Part shown: positions 1 to 9,700 of the stretch, piece by piece | Layout: each line of letters begins with the position of its first letter | Position numbering within the stretch: the stretch's first letter is position 1 | From: Myxacorys almedinensis A | GTDB taxonomy: Bacteria > Cyanobacteriota > Cyanobacteriia > Leptolyngbyales > Leptolyngbyaceae | NCBI RefSeq assembly: GCF_010091945.1 | Contig: NZ_WVIE01000001.1 | Span: 124,001 to 188,000 of the forward strand | DNA: 64,000 nucleotides | Direction: 5' to 3' | Program-made: the position numbers and the translations under genes | Notes under the pieces: generated by a model | Seen by the model: only the letters and a program-made list of their open reading frames with translations | What the model was told of the DNA's origin: nothing | The model's database searches: none

Positions 1-1592
1 AACACCTGTTGCTCCTTTTGAGGCAGCGTTTTTAGCCAGTCAGGTTCCACTAAAAAGTAAGGATGGACGCCCTCGCGCCAATGCTTTTGAATCTCAGCTT
101 TTGAGACCGGTACAACCTGGCGATCGCTATAAAAATTGAGGGAGGGGCGATTGTAGGGGTAGGACGTGTAAATCACCTGTTTTTGGGGGGTATATTGGCG
201 AATCATTGCCGCTACAGGCTTGACGGGATAGGCTTCCTGTAGCTCCCAAACCCAATTGTCTGACATCACAAACGTTAACAGCGTCAGATACATGCCCCAA
301 ATTAGAACCGCAACAAATTGAGTATCGTGCCGCAGAATTAAAATGGCGGTGACGGTGAGGGTAAACGCCAGCGTTGCAAAAATTAGCTGTAGATCTACCT
401 CGGCTTGAGGCGAGAACGTGTAAAACGCCCAAAGCCCCCACGCTGCGATCGCCAGCACCGTAAACCAAGTTGCCCAGATCCGAGCCTGAGGAATAGCGCG
501 ATCGTGCCTCAGATCTGCCAGGAGTGGTGTCCACAGGCGGTTGATCTGCGCTCCAACCACGAGGGCAAATGCCGGGTAGAGCGGCAAACTATACCAAGGC
601 AACTTGGTTTGCATCACCGAAATCACAAGAAAATAAACGCCTGCCCAAACCAACACGAGCTTTGCCCACCCCAAGTTGCGATGCTCCCAGGCGTAGCGAA
701 ATCCAGCGGGAAGAAACAGCACCCACGGAACGCCATTCTTGAGAATGTCTAGCCCGTAAAACCAAATCGCCCCCCGATTGTTGCTGACCTGATCAGAAAT
801 GCGCTTCAGCGATTGGTCGAGCAAATGCGTCTCAATAAAGAGTTGCCCATAATGCTGAATCTGAGCGCCATACCACAGGGCAACCGGAACGCAACCTAGA
901 AAAAACCCGCCCCATAGATATCGGGATGCTAAGACTCGTGGGGTATCCCACGCAAGAAACCCCAGCGCGATCGCACCGAGCAGCACCCCTAACATTCCTT
1001 TCGTCAGACAAATTAGCCCAAAACTGATCCCGATGCCGAGTCCCCAGCGCAAATCTCGCCGCGATCGCAGCACAAACCACATCATCAACGTAAACCAGCA
1101 CAGCACCGCGCCATCTAGCATCGCCAAGCGCCCATTCCGAATCACAGGTAGCGACGTGAGATAGACCAGCGCGGCAAGCACTGCTGGCGATCGCCGGAAA
1201 AAGACTTCTCGCCCAATGCCATACACCACCGGCACCGATAGCGCCGTTAGCACCGCACCGGGTAAGCGAGAAGTCCATTCACTCATACCGCCCACTCGGT
1301 AGCTGAGTGCCACCAGCCAATGGATCAGCGGCGGCTTGTTGAAATAGGGATTGCCGCTTAGCTCTTTGGGATACAGCCACAGGAGCGCCTCACCCGGCGA
1401 TCGCACCATTTCCCGCGCAATTTGGGCGACAATGCCTTCGTCCCAGTCTCGCAGAGGCAAACTCCCCAAATTGACGGTGAGCAAAATCACTGCGCTCAGC
1501 AGCAGCCCCACCGCCCACGCAGGATCAACCCAACCGCGATCGCGCGGCGCTCCCTGGTCATAGGCGCTATTCGTAGAAATTTCCCGATTCAT
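1..1592 (-). CDS. GT39-type (ArnT/PMT-like) membrane glycosyltransferase, C-terminus cut by window edge
   Basis: The reverse strand is open from an ATG at 1592 through 530 codons to base 1 without a stop, so the C-terminus lies outside the window. After a short N-terminal tail comes a first membrane segment (about residues 22-40) and then the loop RDWDEGIVAQIAREM, typical of the dolichyl-phosphate-mannose mannosyltransferase/ArnT family, in which acidic residues of the first loop are catalytic. Further on are NPYFNKPPLIHWL, SRLPGAV and many hydrophobic helices. Such integral membrane enzymes move a sugar from a polyprenyl-phosphate donor to lipid or protein acceptors on the outer face of the membrane. 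The acceptor cannot be told. Several shorter open frames here are shadows of this gene. Confidence 0.85.
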   Translation of the reverse strand, partial: MNREISTNSAYDQGAPRDRGWVDPAWAVGLLLSAVILLTVNLGSLPLRDWDEGIVAQIAREMVRSPGEALLWLYPKELSGNPYFNKPPLIHWLVALSYRVGGMSEWTSRLPGAVLTALSVPVVYGIGREVFFRRSPAVLAALVYLTSLPVIRNGRLAMLDGAVLCWFTLMMWFVLRSRRDLRWGLGIGISFGLICLTKGMLGVLLGAIALGFLAWDTPRVLASRYLWGGFFLGCVPVALWYGAQIQHYGQLFIETHLLDQSLKRISDQVSNNRGAIWFYGLDILKNGVPWVLFLPAGFRYAWEHRNLGWAKLVLVWAGVYFLVISVMQTKLPWYSLPLYPAFALVVGAQINRLWTPLLADLRHDRAIPQARIWATWFTVLAIAAWGLWAFYTFSPQAEVDLQLIFATLAFTLTVTAILILRHDTQFVAVLIWGMYLTLLTFVMSDNWVWELQEAYPVKPVAAMIRQYTPQKQVIYTSYPYNRPSLNFYSDRQVVPVSKAEIQKHWREGVHPYFLVEPDWLKTLPQKEQQV

Positions 1593-1667
1593 TCACTTTG
1601 ACTCGTTCGACAACACCTAGCAGAGTTTCTCGGTATTTTCCCACTGCTATATTCTGCATCGTTTTGG

Positions 1668-2150
1668 TCAATTTTCTGGATCGTCGTACCGCCGCCTAAA
1701 CGACCATTGCTCCACTTTTTTCAAGCCTGCCAACGTTATAAGGGTGAAAATAATGCCTGCGATCGTCAGTTTCCATAAGCCGCATCCCGCTACCGCACCG
1801 AGGGCAGCCGTCACCCAAATCGCGGCGGCAGAGGTCAAGCCTTTGGCTCGTTGCTCTTCTGAGCCATGACGCTGCGTATGTAAAATTTCTCCTGCCCCCA
1901 AAAAGCCCACGCCTGCGGCAATCCCTTGAACCGTGCGGCTAACGCTATCTCCTAGGGAGTTGAGATCCAATTGCAAGGGAATCAACACAAACATTGCGGC
2001 TCCCAAGCTAACGAGAATATGGGTTCGCAAGCCCGCCGCTTTGTGACGTTTTTCCCGATCCCACCCAACGCTGCCTCCGGCAATCACCGCTAAAACAAGC
2101 CGTAATAGCAAGTCAAATATGTCATAAGCATAATCGGGAGACGTGAACAT
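1668..2150 (-). CDS. MgtC/SapB family membrane protein
   Basis: 160 residues with ATG start and about four to five hydrophobic segments. Family landmarks are visible: GGSVGWDREKRHKAAGLRTH near residues 26-45, LGAAMFVL, GVGFLGAGEIL, then KGLTSAAAIWVTAALGAVAG. MgtC-type proteins are inner-membrane proteins linked to magnesium limitation, membrane potential and, in pathogens, inhibition of the F-type ATPase; their exact activity in cyanobacteria is not known. The polar C-terminus is short, so this is the SapB-like form without the extra ACT-like domain of Salmonella MgtC. It stands 76 bp from the start of the glycosyltransferase on the same strand and could be co-transcribed ahead of it. Confidence 0.85.
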   Translation of the reverse strand: MFTSPDYAYDIFDLLLRLVLAVIAGGSVGWDREKRHKAAGLRTHILVSLGAAMFVLIPLQLDLNSLGDSVSRTVQGIAAGVGFLGAGEILHTQRHGSEEQRAKGLTSAAAIWVTAALGAVAGCGLWKLTIAGIIFTLITLAGLKKVEQWSFRRRYDDPEN

Positions 2151-2533
2151 AAGTGAAAATTGTTAGCAGACAATGAAATCAGGATTATAAACGGTTTCGA
2201 GCCGCGATGAGCGCAACGGAGCGTCTATGCTCCACTGTTAAGAATTCTTGCCATAAATTCTCTCTATTCAAATCAGTTAAAGCTGGTATCAATTTACTCT
2301 ATTTTCCTCTGTTAGAGTTTCACCCGATTGAATTAAAGAAATGTATATATCCAATCAAAGAAATCAGCGAGAAAGTTAATACTTTCTGTAGGGAAACCCA
2401 CCCAAAAAATGGGTAAGTGCCCTATGGCAGATGATTTCCATAGACTTTACTGTTAACAGTAGAAAGATAGAGAACATGATTTACCACTCTTCTCCTTTAT
2501 TAACTCAGTCTTGAAAAATAGGAATTGAATATA
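2151..2533. other. Intergenic region with a small palindrome
   Basis: This is the divergent space between the MgtC-like gene and the zinc-ribbon gene. It holds a perfect 12-bp palindrome ACTGTTAACAGT at 2449-2460, about 75 bp before the zinc-ribbon start, which could be an operator, and a weak ACCCA/TGGGT hairpin near 2396-2413. A 69-codon frame at 2207-2416 has no family features or plausible start context, and I do not call it a gene. Confidence 0.4.
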
Positions 2534-2722
2534 ATGCCTGAATGCCCCTGTTGCTCAAGAAAGCTTTTACGCCATGTTTCTCAAGGAAGAGTGTATTGGT
2601 TTTGCACTCATTGTTGGCAAGAAATGCCAAATTTTATGGCTGTTTCTACAAACAGTTATCCAGAAGACTGTTTGCCTCAGTGTTTGAGTTTAGAAGAGAA
2701 ATTTGTGTTGCCAAAGCGATGA
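2534..2722 (+). CDS. Zinc-ribbon miniprotein, cyanobacterial hypothetical
   Basis: A 62-residue protein when started at the ATG; an in-frame TTG nine bases upstream is possible but less likely. It begins MPECPCCS and continues to WFCTHCWQEMP, giving two CxxC knuckles about 20 residues apart, the pattern of a zinc ribbon or rubredoxin-like knuckle. The C-terminal half is polar with two more cysteines. I recognise the layout as common among small conserved cyanobacterial proteins but know no assigned function. It is convergent with the large sensor kinase, with 71 bp between the stop codons, and no partner gene is evident. Confidence 0.65.
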   Translation: MPECPCCSRKLLRHVSQGRVYWFCTHCWQEMPNFMAVSTNSYPEDCLPQCLSLEEKFVLPKR

Positions 2723-2793
2723 CCTTTAGAACTTGGAGCCGGTTGGCATTTAGAGCTTGATGGGGGCAAATGTGCCAAACTTTTTCTGATCAA

Positions 2794-5700
2794 TTATTCA
2801 AAATGGTCATAGTTTTGAACCGGCTGAAGGGGTAGGGTGACGCAGACAGTTGTTCCACCTTTCTCGTGGCTAGCGATCGCAACTTGACCCCCATGCGCAT
2901 CCACCGATTGCTTAACGATCGCCAGCCCCAATCCATTCCCCGACACCGCCCCAACGTTTGTACCACGATGAAATGGCTCAAACAACCGCCCTTGATCTTC
3001 TGGCGGAATCCCGATTCCTTCATCGGCAACCTCAAACCTCGCCGAGGTGCGATCGCACCCCAATCTCAGCGTTACCGTTGATCCTACAGGAGAATATTTA
3101 AGGGCATTGGAGAGCAAATTGGTCAAAATTTGCCTCAATAGCTTGGTGTCCATACACGCTTGGGTGTCATCAGCCGACGCTTGCATCTGCAACTCAACGT
3201 GATGCTGGTCTTGATCATTCAACTGCATTTCTGCCACCAGTTTCTGGCAAAATGCCTGCAAATCTAGCTCTGTCGGTTCAAACTTTGCTTCCGCCCGCTC
3301 GATCACCAGCACATCACTCAGGAGATTATTCATGTTCAACGCCGCTCCTTGAATCCGCTCAATATGCTCAAGCTGCTTCTCAACCGTGCAATTTCCCAAA
3401 TAAAATTCCAGCAAATCGGCAGAGGAGAGAATCGTGCTCAACGGCGTGCGAAATTCGTGAGATGCGGTTGACACAAACCGCGATTTTAGTTCGCTGAGTT
3501 CCCGTTCTTTTTCCAGGGCTTTCTGCATTTCCACCTCTGCTTGCTTGCGATCGGTGATGTCGATACAGGAACCAATGTGCCCACCAAAGTTACCGTTTGG
3601 CATAAAGCGAGGCACGCCCCGATCTAGCACCCAGCGATATTCACCATCTGCGCGCCGCAGCCGATATTCAATCTCAAAACTGGTGCGGGTGGCTAACGCC
3701 TGCTCGTAGGTGGCGCGGCAATAGGGCAAATCCACCGGATGCACGGTGTTGTGCCAGCCCGATCCTTGCTCTTGCTCAAAGGTGCTGCCTGTGAAGTCCA
3801 GCAGACTTTGATTGCAGAAAATGCACTCTCCTGCCGTATTGATCACCCACAGCAGCACGGGAGCGCTGTTTGCCATCGTCCGAAACCGCTCTTCGCTTTC
3901 TCGCTGAGCTTGCAGGAGTTGGCTTTGCGTGAGGGCAATATCTACCTGGTTGGCGAGTTGTTGCAGCAGTTCGATCTCAAAGTCTGACCATTCTCGCGAG
4001 TCATCACACTGATGGGCGATCAGCAAGCCCCACAGCGATTGCTGCTGAACAATGGGCACAACCAGTTCGGCTTTGACGCCAATCTCGCGCAACAACCCGA
4101 CGCTATGCGCGATCGAGACCTCTTGTTCGGTGTCTTCAACGGCTTGAACGTTGTTGCAGTAAGCCGCGTCTGAGTCCGGAAAAAACACGGCTTTGGGATA
4201 AGTGTTGCCCAGCATAGATGCCCAATGGCTGCCCACGGCTTCATTGCACACAATGCCAGTCTCATCGGGCAAGAGGCGGTAGATTAAGACGCGATCGGCT
4301 TTGAGCAGATTTCTCACCTCAGTCACCGTGGTTTGCAGAATTTCCTCAAGTTGTAGCGACTGACGAATCTTGAGGGTAATGTCGGCAAACAGTTGCGATC
4401 GCAAGGTTTGCCGTTGTAGCACTTCCTCAGTGCGCTTGCGCTGGGTAACATCTCGTTGCAGCCCCACCCAGTAGGTATAGTGCCCGGTTTGGTCTGTGAC
4501 TGGGAAAATGCTCAGTTCGATCCAGACTTCCGAGCCATCTTTGTGATAGTTCACTAGCTCAGCGAGGGCAGGTTGCCAATTCTTCAAAGCAGTCCGGATA
4601 TGTTTTAATTCGCCCCAATCGGTTTTGGGTCCTTGGAGAATGCGGGGCGTCCTGCCGATCACTTCGTCCGAGCGGTAGCCCATCATTCGGGTAAAAGCAT
4701 CATTGACATAGATAATTTTCGGTCCGGGCGGCTCAACCGGCTCGGCGGCGGTGATCACCACAGCATCGTTGGCATTGACCACCACCGATTCGAGCAACCG
4801 CAGGCGGCGCTCTTGCTCTTTGCGATCGCTAATATCTTCTGCAATTCCGGCAATCCGGTAGATTCTCCCCTGAGCATTTCGCACCGGAAACGCCCGTGCT
4901 AACAGCCACCGTTCCGCGCCATCGGGCTTGACAAAGCGGAAAATCACCTCGGCAGGTTTGCCCCGCACCGCTTGCCGACTGACCTTCATCACATGAGGCA
5001 AATCGTTTTGGCGAACATGCCCCAGCCAAAAGTCTAGCGGTTTGTCGTAACAGCGCTCATTCTCATAGCCAATCACCTGCTGACACACAGGGCTGATGTA
5101 GATCAGCTTCTGCTCTTCTAGGTCATACATCCAAAAAATTTGCTGGATATTCTCAGCAAGCTGGCGGAAGCGCTCCTCACTTTCCCGCAGTTCTTCTTCG
5201 GCTTGCTTGCGATCGCCCACATTCAGCACCAGCGACATGATCGACACTAGTTCCCCCGACTCATCAAACAAAACCGAGTTATACCATTCACAGTGGACGA
5301 TGTTCCCAGTTTTGGTGTAGTTGCGGCTATAGCAAACATTGTGCGTCGCTTGCCCGTTGAGCAACTCTGCGATCGTATGATCCGCAATTTTGAGATCTTC
5401 TCGCACCACAAAATTCCAACTGCCAAACTGCCTACCCAGCACCTCATTGGCACTCCAGCCCAACAGGTTTTCGGCTTCTCGCGACCACCGGGTGACGCGC
5501 AAATCGCGATCCCACTCAATCACCGCAAACGGAGAGTTATCCACATGAAAGCTGAGGCGCTGCAAGGCTCCTTTTAGGGCTTCCTGCGCCTGATCTCGCT
5601 CGTTCGCCGTGCGGACAGAATCGGTCAAATTCCGAAAGAAAAGAGAGACGCCCGATTTAGAAGGGTAAGCCCGAAACGAATACCAGCCATCCCACGGTGC

Positions 5701-7206
5701 ATAATAGCCTTCTAGCTCTAGCGGCGTGCCTTCTGCGGTTCCGTCGAAGTTGTGCTTGGCGCTCATCGCTCGGCGATATAGCCGACCCACGCTTGTTTCA
5801 GCAAAACCGGGAAACTCTGTCCACAGCACTTTGCCCAACAAATCGCGAGCAGATCTGCCGAGGGCACGGGCAGCTTCATGGTTGACATAGGTAAAGCGAG
5901 AGTGCTGATCAAACGCAATAAAGCCATCGGTAATGCTTTGCAACACTTGAGAAATTTGCTCTCGTGCCAGTTCTGCATCGGCTCGTGCGCCTTGTTCTCG
6001 TTGCAGAAACTGCGTGCGATCGGCTTCGATCCACTTGCGCGCTGTAATGTCTGAAAATGAAACCACCACCGCATAGGGCAATAGGTCTCCAGGGCGAAAC
6101 AACGGCTGAGAGTTGACCGAAATCCACGTAAGCGGCTGATGGGCTTTGTGCAGCCCAATGACGATATCTGAGCAGGCGATCCCCGTTTTAGCCGTCACTA
6201 GTCCCGGAAAGTTGCTCATCTCGAAGGGCGAATGGTCTTCGCAAATCCCCTGCCAGTTTAGTTCGAGGATGGTGCGGAACGCCAAGTCTTCTGAGGTGCA
6301 GCCAAGAATGGCTTCCGCGCTCGCGTTGCAGGTTTGAATCACCCCTTCAGCGCTGAGCATCAGCACCCCTTCGTGCATGGCAGCTACGACCGAGCGATAG
6401 CGTTCTTCACTAGCTTGCAGAGAGGCTTGAGTCCATTCGCGGCAAAGAATTTCAGTTTGCAGTTGGGCAATCAGCGCTTGCCGCAATTCGGAGGGAACGA
6501 CTGGCGCTGAGGCAGCAGGAGGGCTGAGCAGGGGATTGAGTGGTGGGTTGAGCGTCAGAATCGTGCGATCGAGGAATTCTTCTAGCCCCTTGCGATCGCT
6601 AATATCTCGTCCCACGGCTTGAATTTCCACGATCGCGCCAGTCGCGTCACAAATCGGCTTTTGTGTCCAATCATGCCACCCTATGCGACCCTCTGAGCTT
6701 ATGCTCTGATGCTCAAACCGCAGACTAGATGCCGAGAAAGCCGTGCCGGTTGCAGCCGCCAACACATCAAAAAAATTTTGCCCCAGCAAATCGGTGGAAC
6801 GTTGACCAAAGTATCGACAGCATGCTTCATTAGCATAGGTCAATGTCCCATCGGCTTGAAAGCAACAAATCAAGTCTCGATGATCCTCAACCAACGCCTG
6901 ATAGCGAGCAGAATCTAAGTTAAATGAAGGTGCATTAGGCGTGCCGTGCCCAGGGTGTTGCGCGTTTAGCCCAACGAGCGTCTCCACAGGTGAACCCTGC
7001 CCACATACCGGATCGTCTGCCTGCAAGAGGTGCGAGTTTGGCAAAACCGGCTCTGTTGTGGCAGCACTTGGCACAAATCGCAGGGCGGCGGCAGATTCTT
7101 CAAACCCGTGAGGCAGAGCCGCCTGTAACTGAGCCTTGAGGGTCTGAACCAGACGTTCTAGTTCGGCATTGCGTTGCTGTAGCTGGCGCTGTTCATCTTC
7201 CTGCAT
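2794..7206 (-). CDS. Multi-PAS/GAF sensor histidine kinase
   Basis: 1470 residues with ATG start. Order: N-terminal coiled coil (1-35); PAS near 103-210, 262-385, 415-530, 550-665, 685-800 and 805-935; GAF near 945-1095; a seventh PAS near 1105-1225; HisKA with H-box SHEFRTPL near 1255; HATPase with N-box LTNLLSNALKYS and GNGLGLAIVKQS at the C-terminus. There is no receiver domain or membrane segment, so it is probably a soluble multi-input kinase. PAS6 has GRTPRILQG where LOV domains carry GRNCRFLQ, so the flavin-binding Cys is absent. The GAF resembles phytochrome-type GAFs (LWGLLIAHQC) but I see no bilin-binding CH motif. It lies 75 bp downstream of the receiver-kinase gene on the same strand, so the two probably form one operon and phosphorelay. 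Ligands are unknown. Confidence 0.93.
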   Translation of the reverse strand: MQEDEQRQLQQRNAELERLVQTLKAQLQAALPHGFEESAAALRFVPSAATTEPVLPNSHLLQADDPVCGQGSPVETLVGLNAQHPGHGTPNAPSFNLDSARYQALVEDHRDLICCFQADGTLTYANEACCRYFGQRSTDLLGQNFFDVLAAATGTAFSASSLRFEHQSISSEGRIGWHDWTQKPICDATGAIVEIQAVGRDISDRKGLEEFLDRTILTLNPPLNPLLSPPAASAPVVPSELRQALIAQLQTEILCREWTQASLQASEERYRSVVAAMHEGVLMLSAEGVIQTCNASAEAILGCTSEDLAFRTILELNWQGICEDHSPFEMSNFPGLVTAKTGIACSDIVIGLHKAHQPLTWISVNSQPLFRPGDLLPYAVVVSFSDITARKWIEADRTQFLQREQGARADAELAREQISQVLQSITDGFIAFDQHSRFTYVNHEAARALGRSARDLLGKVLWTEFPGFAETSVGRLYRRAMSAKHNFDGTAEGTPLELEGYYAPWDGWYSFRAYPSKSGVSLFFRNLTDSVRTANERDQAQEALKGALQRLSFHVDNSPFAVIEWDRDLRVTRWSREAENLLGWSANEVLGRQFGSWNFVVREDLKIADHTIAELLNGQATHNVCYSRNYTKTGNIVHCEWYNSVLFDESGELVSIMSLVLNVGDRKQAEEELRESEERFRQLAENIQQIFWMYDLEEQKLIYISPVCQQVIGYENERCYDKPLDFWLGHVRQNDLPHVMKVSRQAVRGKPAEVIFRFVKPDGAERWLLARAFPVRNAQGRIYRIAGIAEDISDRKEQERRLRLLESVVVNANDAVVITAAEPVEPPGPKIIYVNDAFTRMMGYRSDEVIGRTPRILQGPKTDWGELKHIRTALKNWQPALAELVNYHKDGSEVWIELSIFPVTDQTGHYTYWVGLQRDVTQRKRTEEVLQRQTLRSQLFADITLKIRQSLQLEEILQTTVTEVRNLLKADRVLIYRLLPDETGIVCNEAVGSHWASMLGNTYPKAVFFPDSDAAYCNNVQAVEDTEQEVSIAHSVGLLREIGVKAELVVPIVQQQSLWGLLIAHQCDDSREWSDFEIELLQQLANQVDIALTQSQLLQAQRESEERFRTMANSAPVLLWVINTAGECIFCNQSLLDFTGSTFEQEQGSGWHNTVHPVDLPYCRATYEQALATRTSFEIEYRLRRADGEYRWVLDRGVPRFMPNGNFGGHIGSCIDITDRKQAEVEMQKALEKERELSELKSRFVSTASHEFRTPLSTILSSADLLEFYLGNCTVEKQLEHIERIQGAALNMNNLLSDVLVIERAEAKFEPTELDLQAFCQKLVAEMQLNDQDQHHVELQMQASADDTQACMDTKLLRQILTNLLSNALKYSPVGSTVTLRLGCDRTSARFEVADEGIGIPPEDQGRLFEPFHRGTNVGAVSGNGLGLAIVKQSVDAHGGQVAIASHEKGGTTVCVTLPLQPVQNYDHFE

Positions 7207-7281
7207 GGCTCATCATACATGACGGTTCTTAAATTTTTGCTTAAAACGTAGACGCTTCTACCGCCGTTATTTGAAGTTTGC

Positions 7282-8379
7282 TTAAAGAGTTTCGTAGGGA
7301 AGTTCAATCTTGAAAGCTGTCCATCCGTTTTGGCTGGTTACATATATTGTTCCTTGCAGTTGATCGATCAGTTTTTTAACCAATGCCAACCCCAACCCGG
7401 TGCCGCCTTTTTGCCAGCGATCGCTGCCCGGAACCCGATAAAACTTATCAAAAATATGAGGAAGATCGCGAATCGGAATCTCTGCTTGGTTTGCAATTGT
7501 AATTTTTAATACAGGAGTTTGATCTACTGTTTGATCTGTTCTCACTTTAAAGACAATTTCTCCCCGGCTTTGAGTGTATTTGCAAGCGTTATTAAGGAGT
7601 TCGACAAAAATTCTTTGCAAGCCAACGCTATCTGCCACAATCACGGGCAAAACCTCAGGAATATCCAACGTTAAAACTTGTTGATGAGTGCGAGCGCGAA
7701 CTTGGAAAGATTCAATAATCTTCCGCAACTGCTCTTTAATATTGAGCGGTTCAGGAGTAGCTAGGGCTTCGCCAGATTCTAACTGATACAAATCCAACAA
7801 ATTTTGAATCAGTTCTTCTCCTTGATCGCACGCAGTCAGAGCAATTTCTGTGTACTGCTTTCGATTGTTTGGCATCGCCTCCATCAGTTGCAGCGCAACT
7901 TTAATCGTCGTTAAGGGCGCTCTTAGATCATGAGTAATTGTACTCACAAAATCATCTTTTTGAGTGTTGATTTCTCGAAGTTCTTGCACCTTTTTTTGAA
8001 TGTCGAGTTGGGCACTGTGCCGTTTGAGCCGAGCCGCGATCGCATCCAACAATTCCACCCGCCGGAAGGGTTTTGTCAGGTAATCATCTGCCCCTAAGTT
8101 CATGCCTTGGCGGATTTCGGCTTTGTCTGCCTTAGCCGTTAAAAAGATAAATGGAATTGTGGCAGTGGCTTGATGTTGTCGCAGTTCTTGCAAGACGCTG
8201 TAGCCATCAAAATCGGGCATTTTGATATCGCAAATAATCAGATCTGGAGCCGCCTCTTTAGCCAGCCCAATTCCCTTTAAACCATTCTCTGCATAGATCG
8301 AATCGAAGCCCCCCGAAGCCAGGATTTCGATGATATTTAGCCGAACATCTTTTTCATCTTCAATGACTAAAATTTTCAT
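7282..8379 (-). CDS. Response regulator-histidine kinase hybrid (REC-HisKA-HATPase)
   Basis: 365 residues. An N-terminal receiver domain (1-120) has the acidic cluster EDE, the phospho-acceptor Asp51 in IICDIKMPDFDGY and the conserved Lys in LTKPF. A short linker helix leads to a HisKA domain with His150 in THDLRAPL and an HATPase domain ending with GGTGLGLALVKKL. This inverted hybrid layout, common in cyanobacteria, suggests the kinase half is controlled by phosphorylation of its own receiver. It is the first gene of an operon with the multi-PAS kinase downstream, which is a plausible phosphodonor to the receiver. Output partners are not encoded nearby. Confidence 0.93.
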   Translation of the reverse strand: MKILVIEDEKDVRLNIIEILASGGFDSIYAENGLKGIGLAKEAAPDLIICDIKMPDFDGYSVLQELRQHQATATIPFIFLTAKADKAEIRQGMNLGADDYLTKPFRRVELLDAIAARLKRHSAQLDIQKKVQELREINTQKDDFVSTITHDLRAPLTTIKVALQLMEAMPNNRKQYTEIALTACDQGEELIQNLLDLYQLESGEALATPEPLNIKEQLRKIIESFQVRARTHQQVLTLDIPEVLPVIVADSVGLQRIFVELLNNACKYTQSRGEIVFKVRTDQTVDQTPVLKITIANQAEIPIRDLPHIFDKFYRVPGSDRWQKGGTGLGLALVKKLIDQLQGTIYVTSQNGWTAFKIELPYETL

Positions 8380-9330
8380 TTAATCCCCTCGTCCCCTCTC
8401 AGTCTCATGGCTCCCTTCTTTTAGTGTGAAATAACAACGGGTGATGTGTGTTTTGCGTGAGGTAGGCAGTGTGATGGCTTCTATTTGTGGCGCAAAACCA
8501 AACAAAGTAAGATATCTAGCCTCTACGAAAGCTTGCAAGAAAACCAGTCAACGACATTGGAGCCAGGTTAGAGCCTGAGCCGAATAAAGCCCAGTTCTCC
8601 GTCACCTCAGCCCTCTTTCCAGGGAGAGGGCACCAAAATACTAGCTCCCTCCTCATCAAGGAGAAGGGTCGGGGACGAGGGTAAAGATTACGGTTAACTA
8701 ATCCATATTCCTTAGCTCAGGTTCTTGCTATGTAGTGAGTCATGGAATGATACGCGATATCATTAGCTACCCAACGTTGCACCCTAAATTAATACTGTTT
8801 AAATTAAGGTTAAATGAAGGCTATTCAAACTCGATCTAAGAAATCCAGGAATAATAAATGCTATTCAGGCTCGATCTAAGAAATTCAGGAATTAAGAAGT
8901 AAAAAATATCTGAACTGAAGCATTGACTTGCTGCTTAGACAAACGTTGACAGACGACGCCATTATCTCGCGATCGCGGTTTGATATTAGGCTAGATGTGA
9001 CAGTCCCTGGCTTGGTTATAGGTCATCTGTCTAGCTTAGTTTCACTTGCCTTAAAGCCAAAAGACAGCACGATTATTGGAGGGGAAATTTAAATATCATC
9101 TATCTTATGATAGAAGCTTATTCCAAAAACAGCATCTTCTGTTCAAAGTCCCTAATACTTAGGGTAAGAAGCGTTAGATAAACTTAATGATGAGAACCAA
9201 CGAGTGGGCTTTCTTTTAGGAATTGGGCACAATTTCTTTGTATAAAAGATTGTGCTTACCAAACCCCACTTCCATGAATTCTAAGGTTGCGTTTTTACAC
9301 CATTGCGATCTCCAAAGGCAAGAAAGTTAG
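8380..9330. other. Gene-poor intergenic region, about 950 bp
   Basis: No open frame of convincing length or composition is present on either strand. It contains a hairpin at 8610-8631 (arms GCCCTCT/AGAGGGC) followed by purine-rich TCAAGGAGAAGGG text, which looks like a decayed copy of the ccctctccc-type repeats scattered in cyanobacterial genomes, and a 40-bp-period direct repeat at 8821-8892 (listed separately). The segment from about 8930 to 9320 is AT-rich and may hold the promoter of the next gene (TATAAA near 9242). I see no RNA gene here. Confidence 0.5.
8821..8892. repeat. Direct repeat, two copies of 32 bp with 40-bp period
   Basis: CTATTCAAACTCGATCTAAG at 8821 recurs as CTATTCAGGCTCGATCTAAG at 8861. 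Including the following bases, 32 positions match with three differences. Function is unknown; it may be a slipped duplication or a protein-binding pair. Confidence 0.7.
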
Positions 9331-9660
9331 ATGAAGCTGCTATTAGCAAACAAAACAGATTGCCGTTTTTTCAAATTTTGGTTTGATGGGCGCGTGTGCA
9401 GTGGCATTAGCTATCAGGGCGAGATGTTTCTTCAATTTCATGGGTTTAGCCTGCATCGCCGAGAGCAGGCGTATGATCTTGGCTCCCGGCTTTTAGAGCA
9501 AGGCATCCCAGTGCTGATCGCGTGTTCTAAAAAGCAATATATTTTGGGCATCAACCTCCGTAGCGAGTGGTGGAAGATTGGCGAAGAAGAGAAGCAGCGG
9601 TTTTTATCAGAGATTCAGGAGTTGGAGACAACATTTGGTAAATTGCTGGAGACAAGTTGA
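9331..9660 (+). CDS. Conserved hypothetical protein
   Basis: 109 residues, ATG start, mixed alpha/beta composition with no membrane segment, signal peptide or recognised motif. The middle carries GFSLHRREQAYDLGSRLLEQG and the C-terminus is a charged helix. Codon use and HIP1-like context match the neighbours. Its stop is about 40 bp ahead of the FAD-dependent reductase on the same strand, so the two may be co-transcribed. I cannot assign a family. Confidence 0.6.
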   Translation: MKLLLANKTDCRFFKFWFDGRVCSGISYQGEMFLQFHGFSLHRREQAYDLGSRLLEQGIPVLIACSKKQYILGINLRSEWWKIGEEEKQRFLSEIQELETTFGKLLETS

Positions 9661-9700
9661 AGCTAAGCTAAAGAGTGCGACTTAGCGATTGCCGAATTTT

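Noticed and set aside
2207-2416. 69-codon frame in the gap before the zinc-ribbon gene
   Set aside because: No motif, no ribosome site, and A/T-driven codons; it looks like chance.
4020-4420. Bilin-binding GAF (cyanobacteriochrome) in the large kinase
   Set aside because: The domain resembles phytochrome GAFs but the chromophore-binding CH motif is absent, so I call it a plain GAF.
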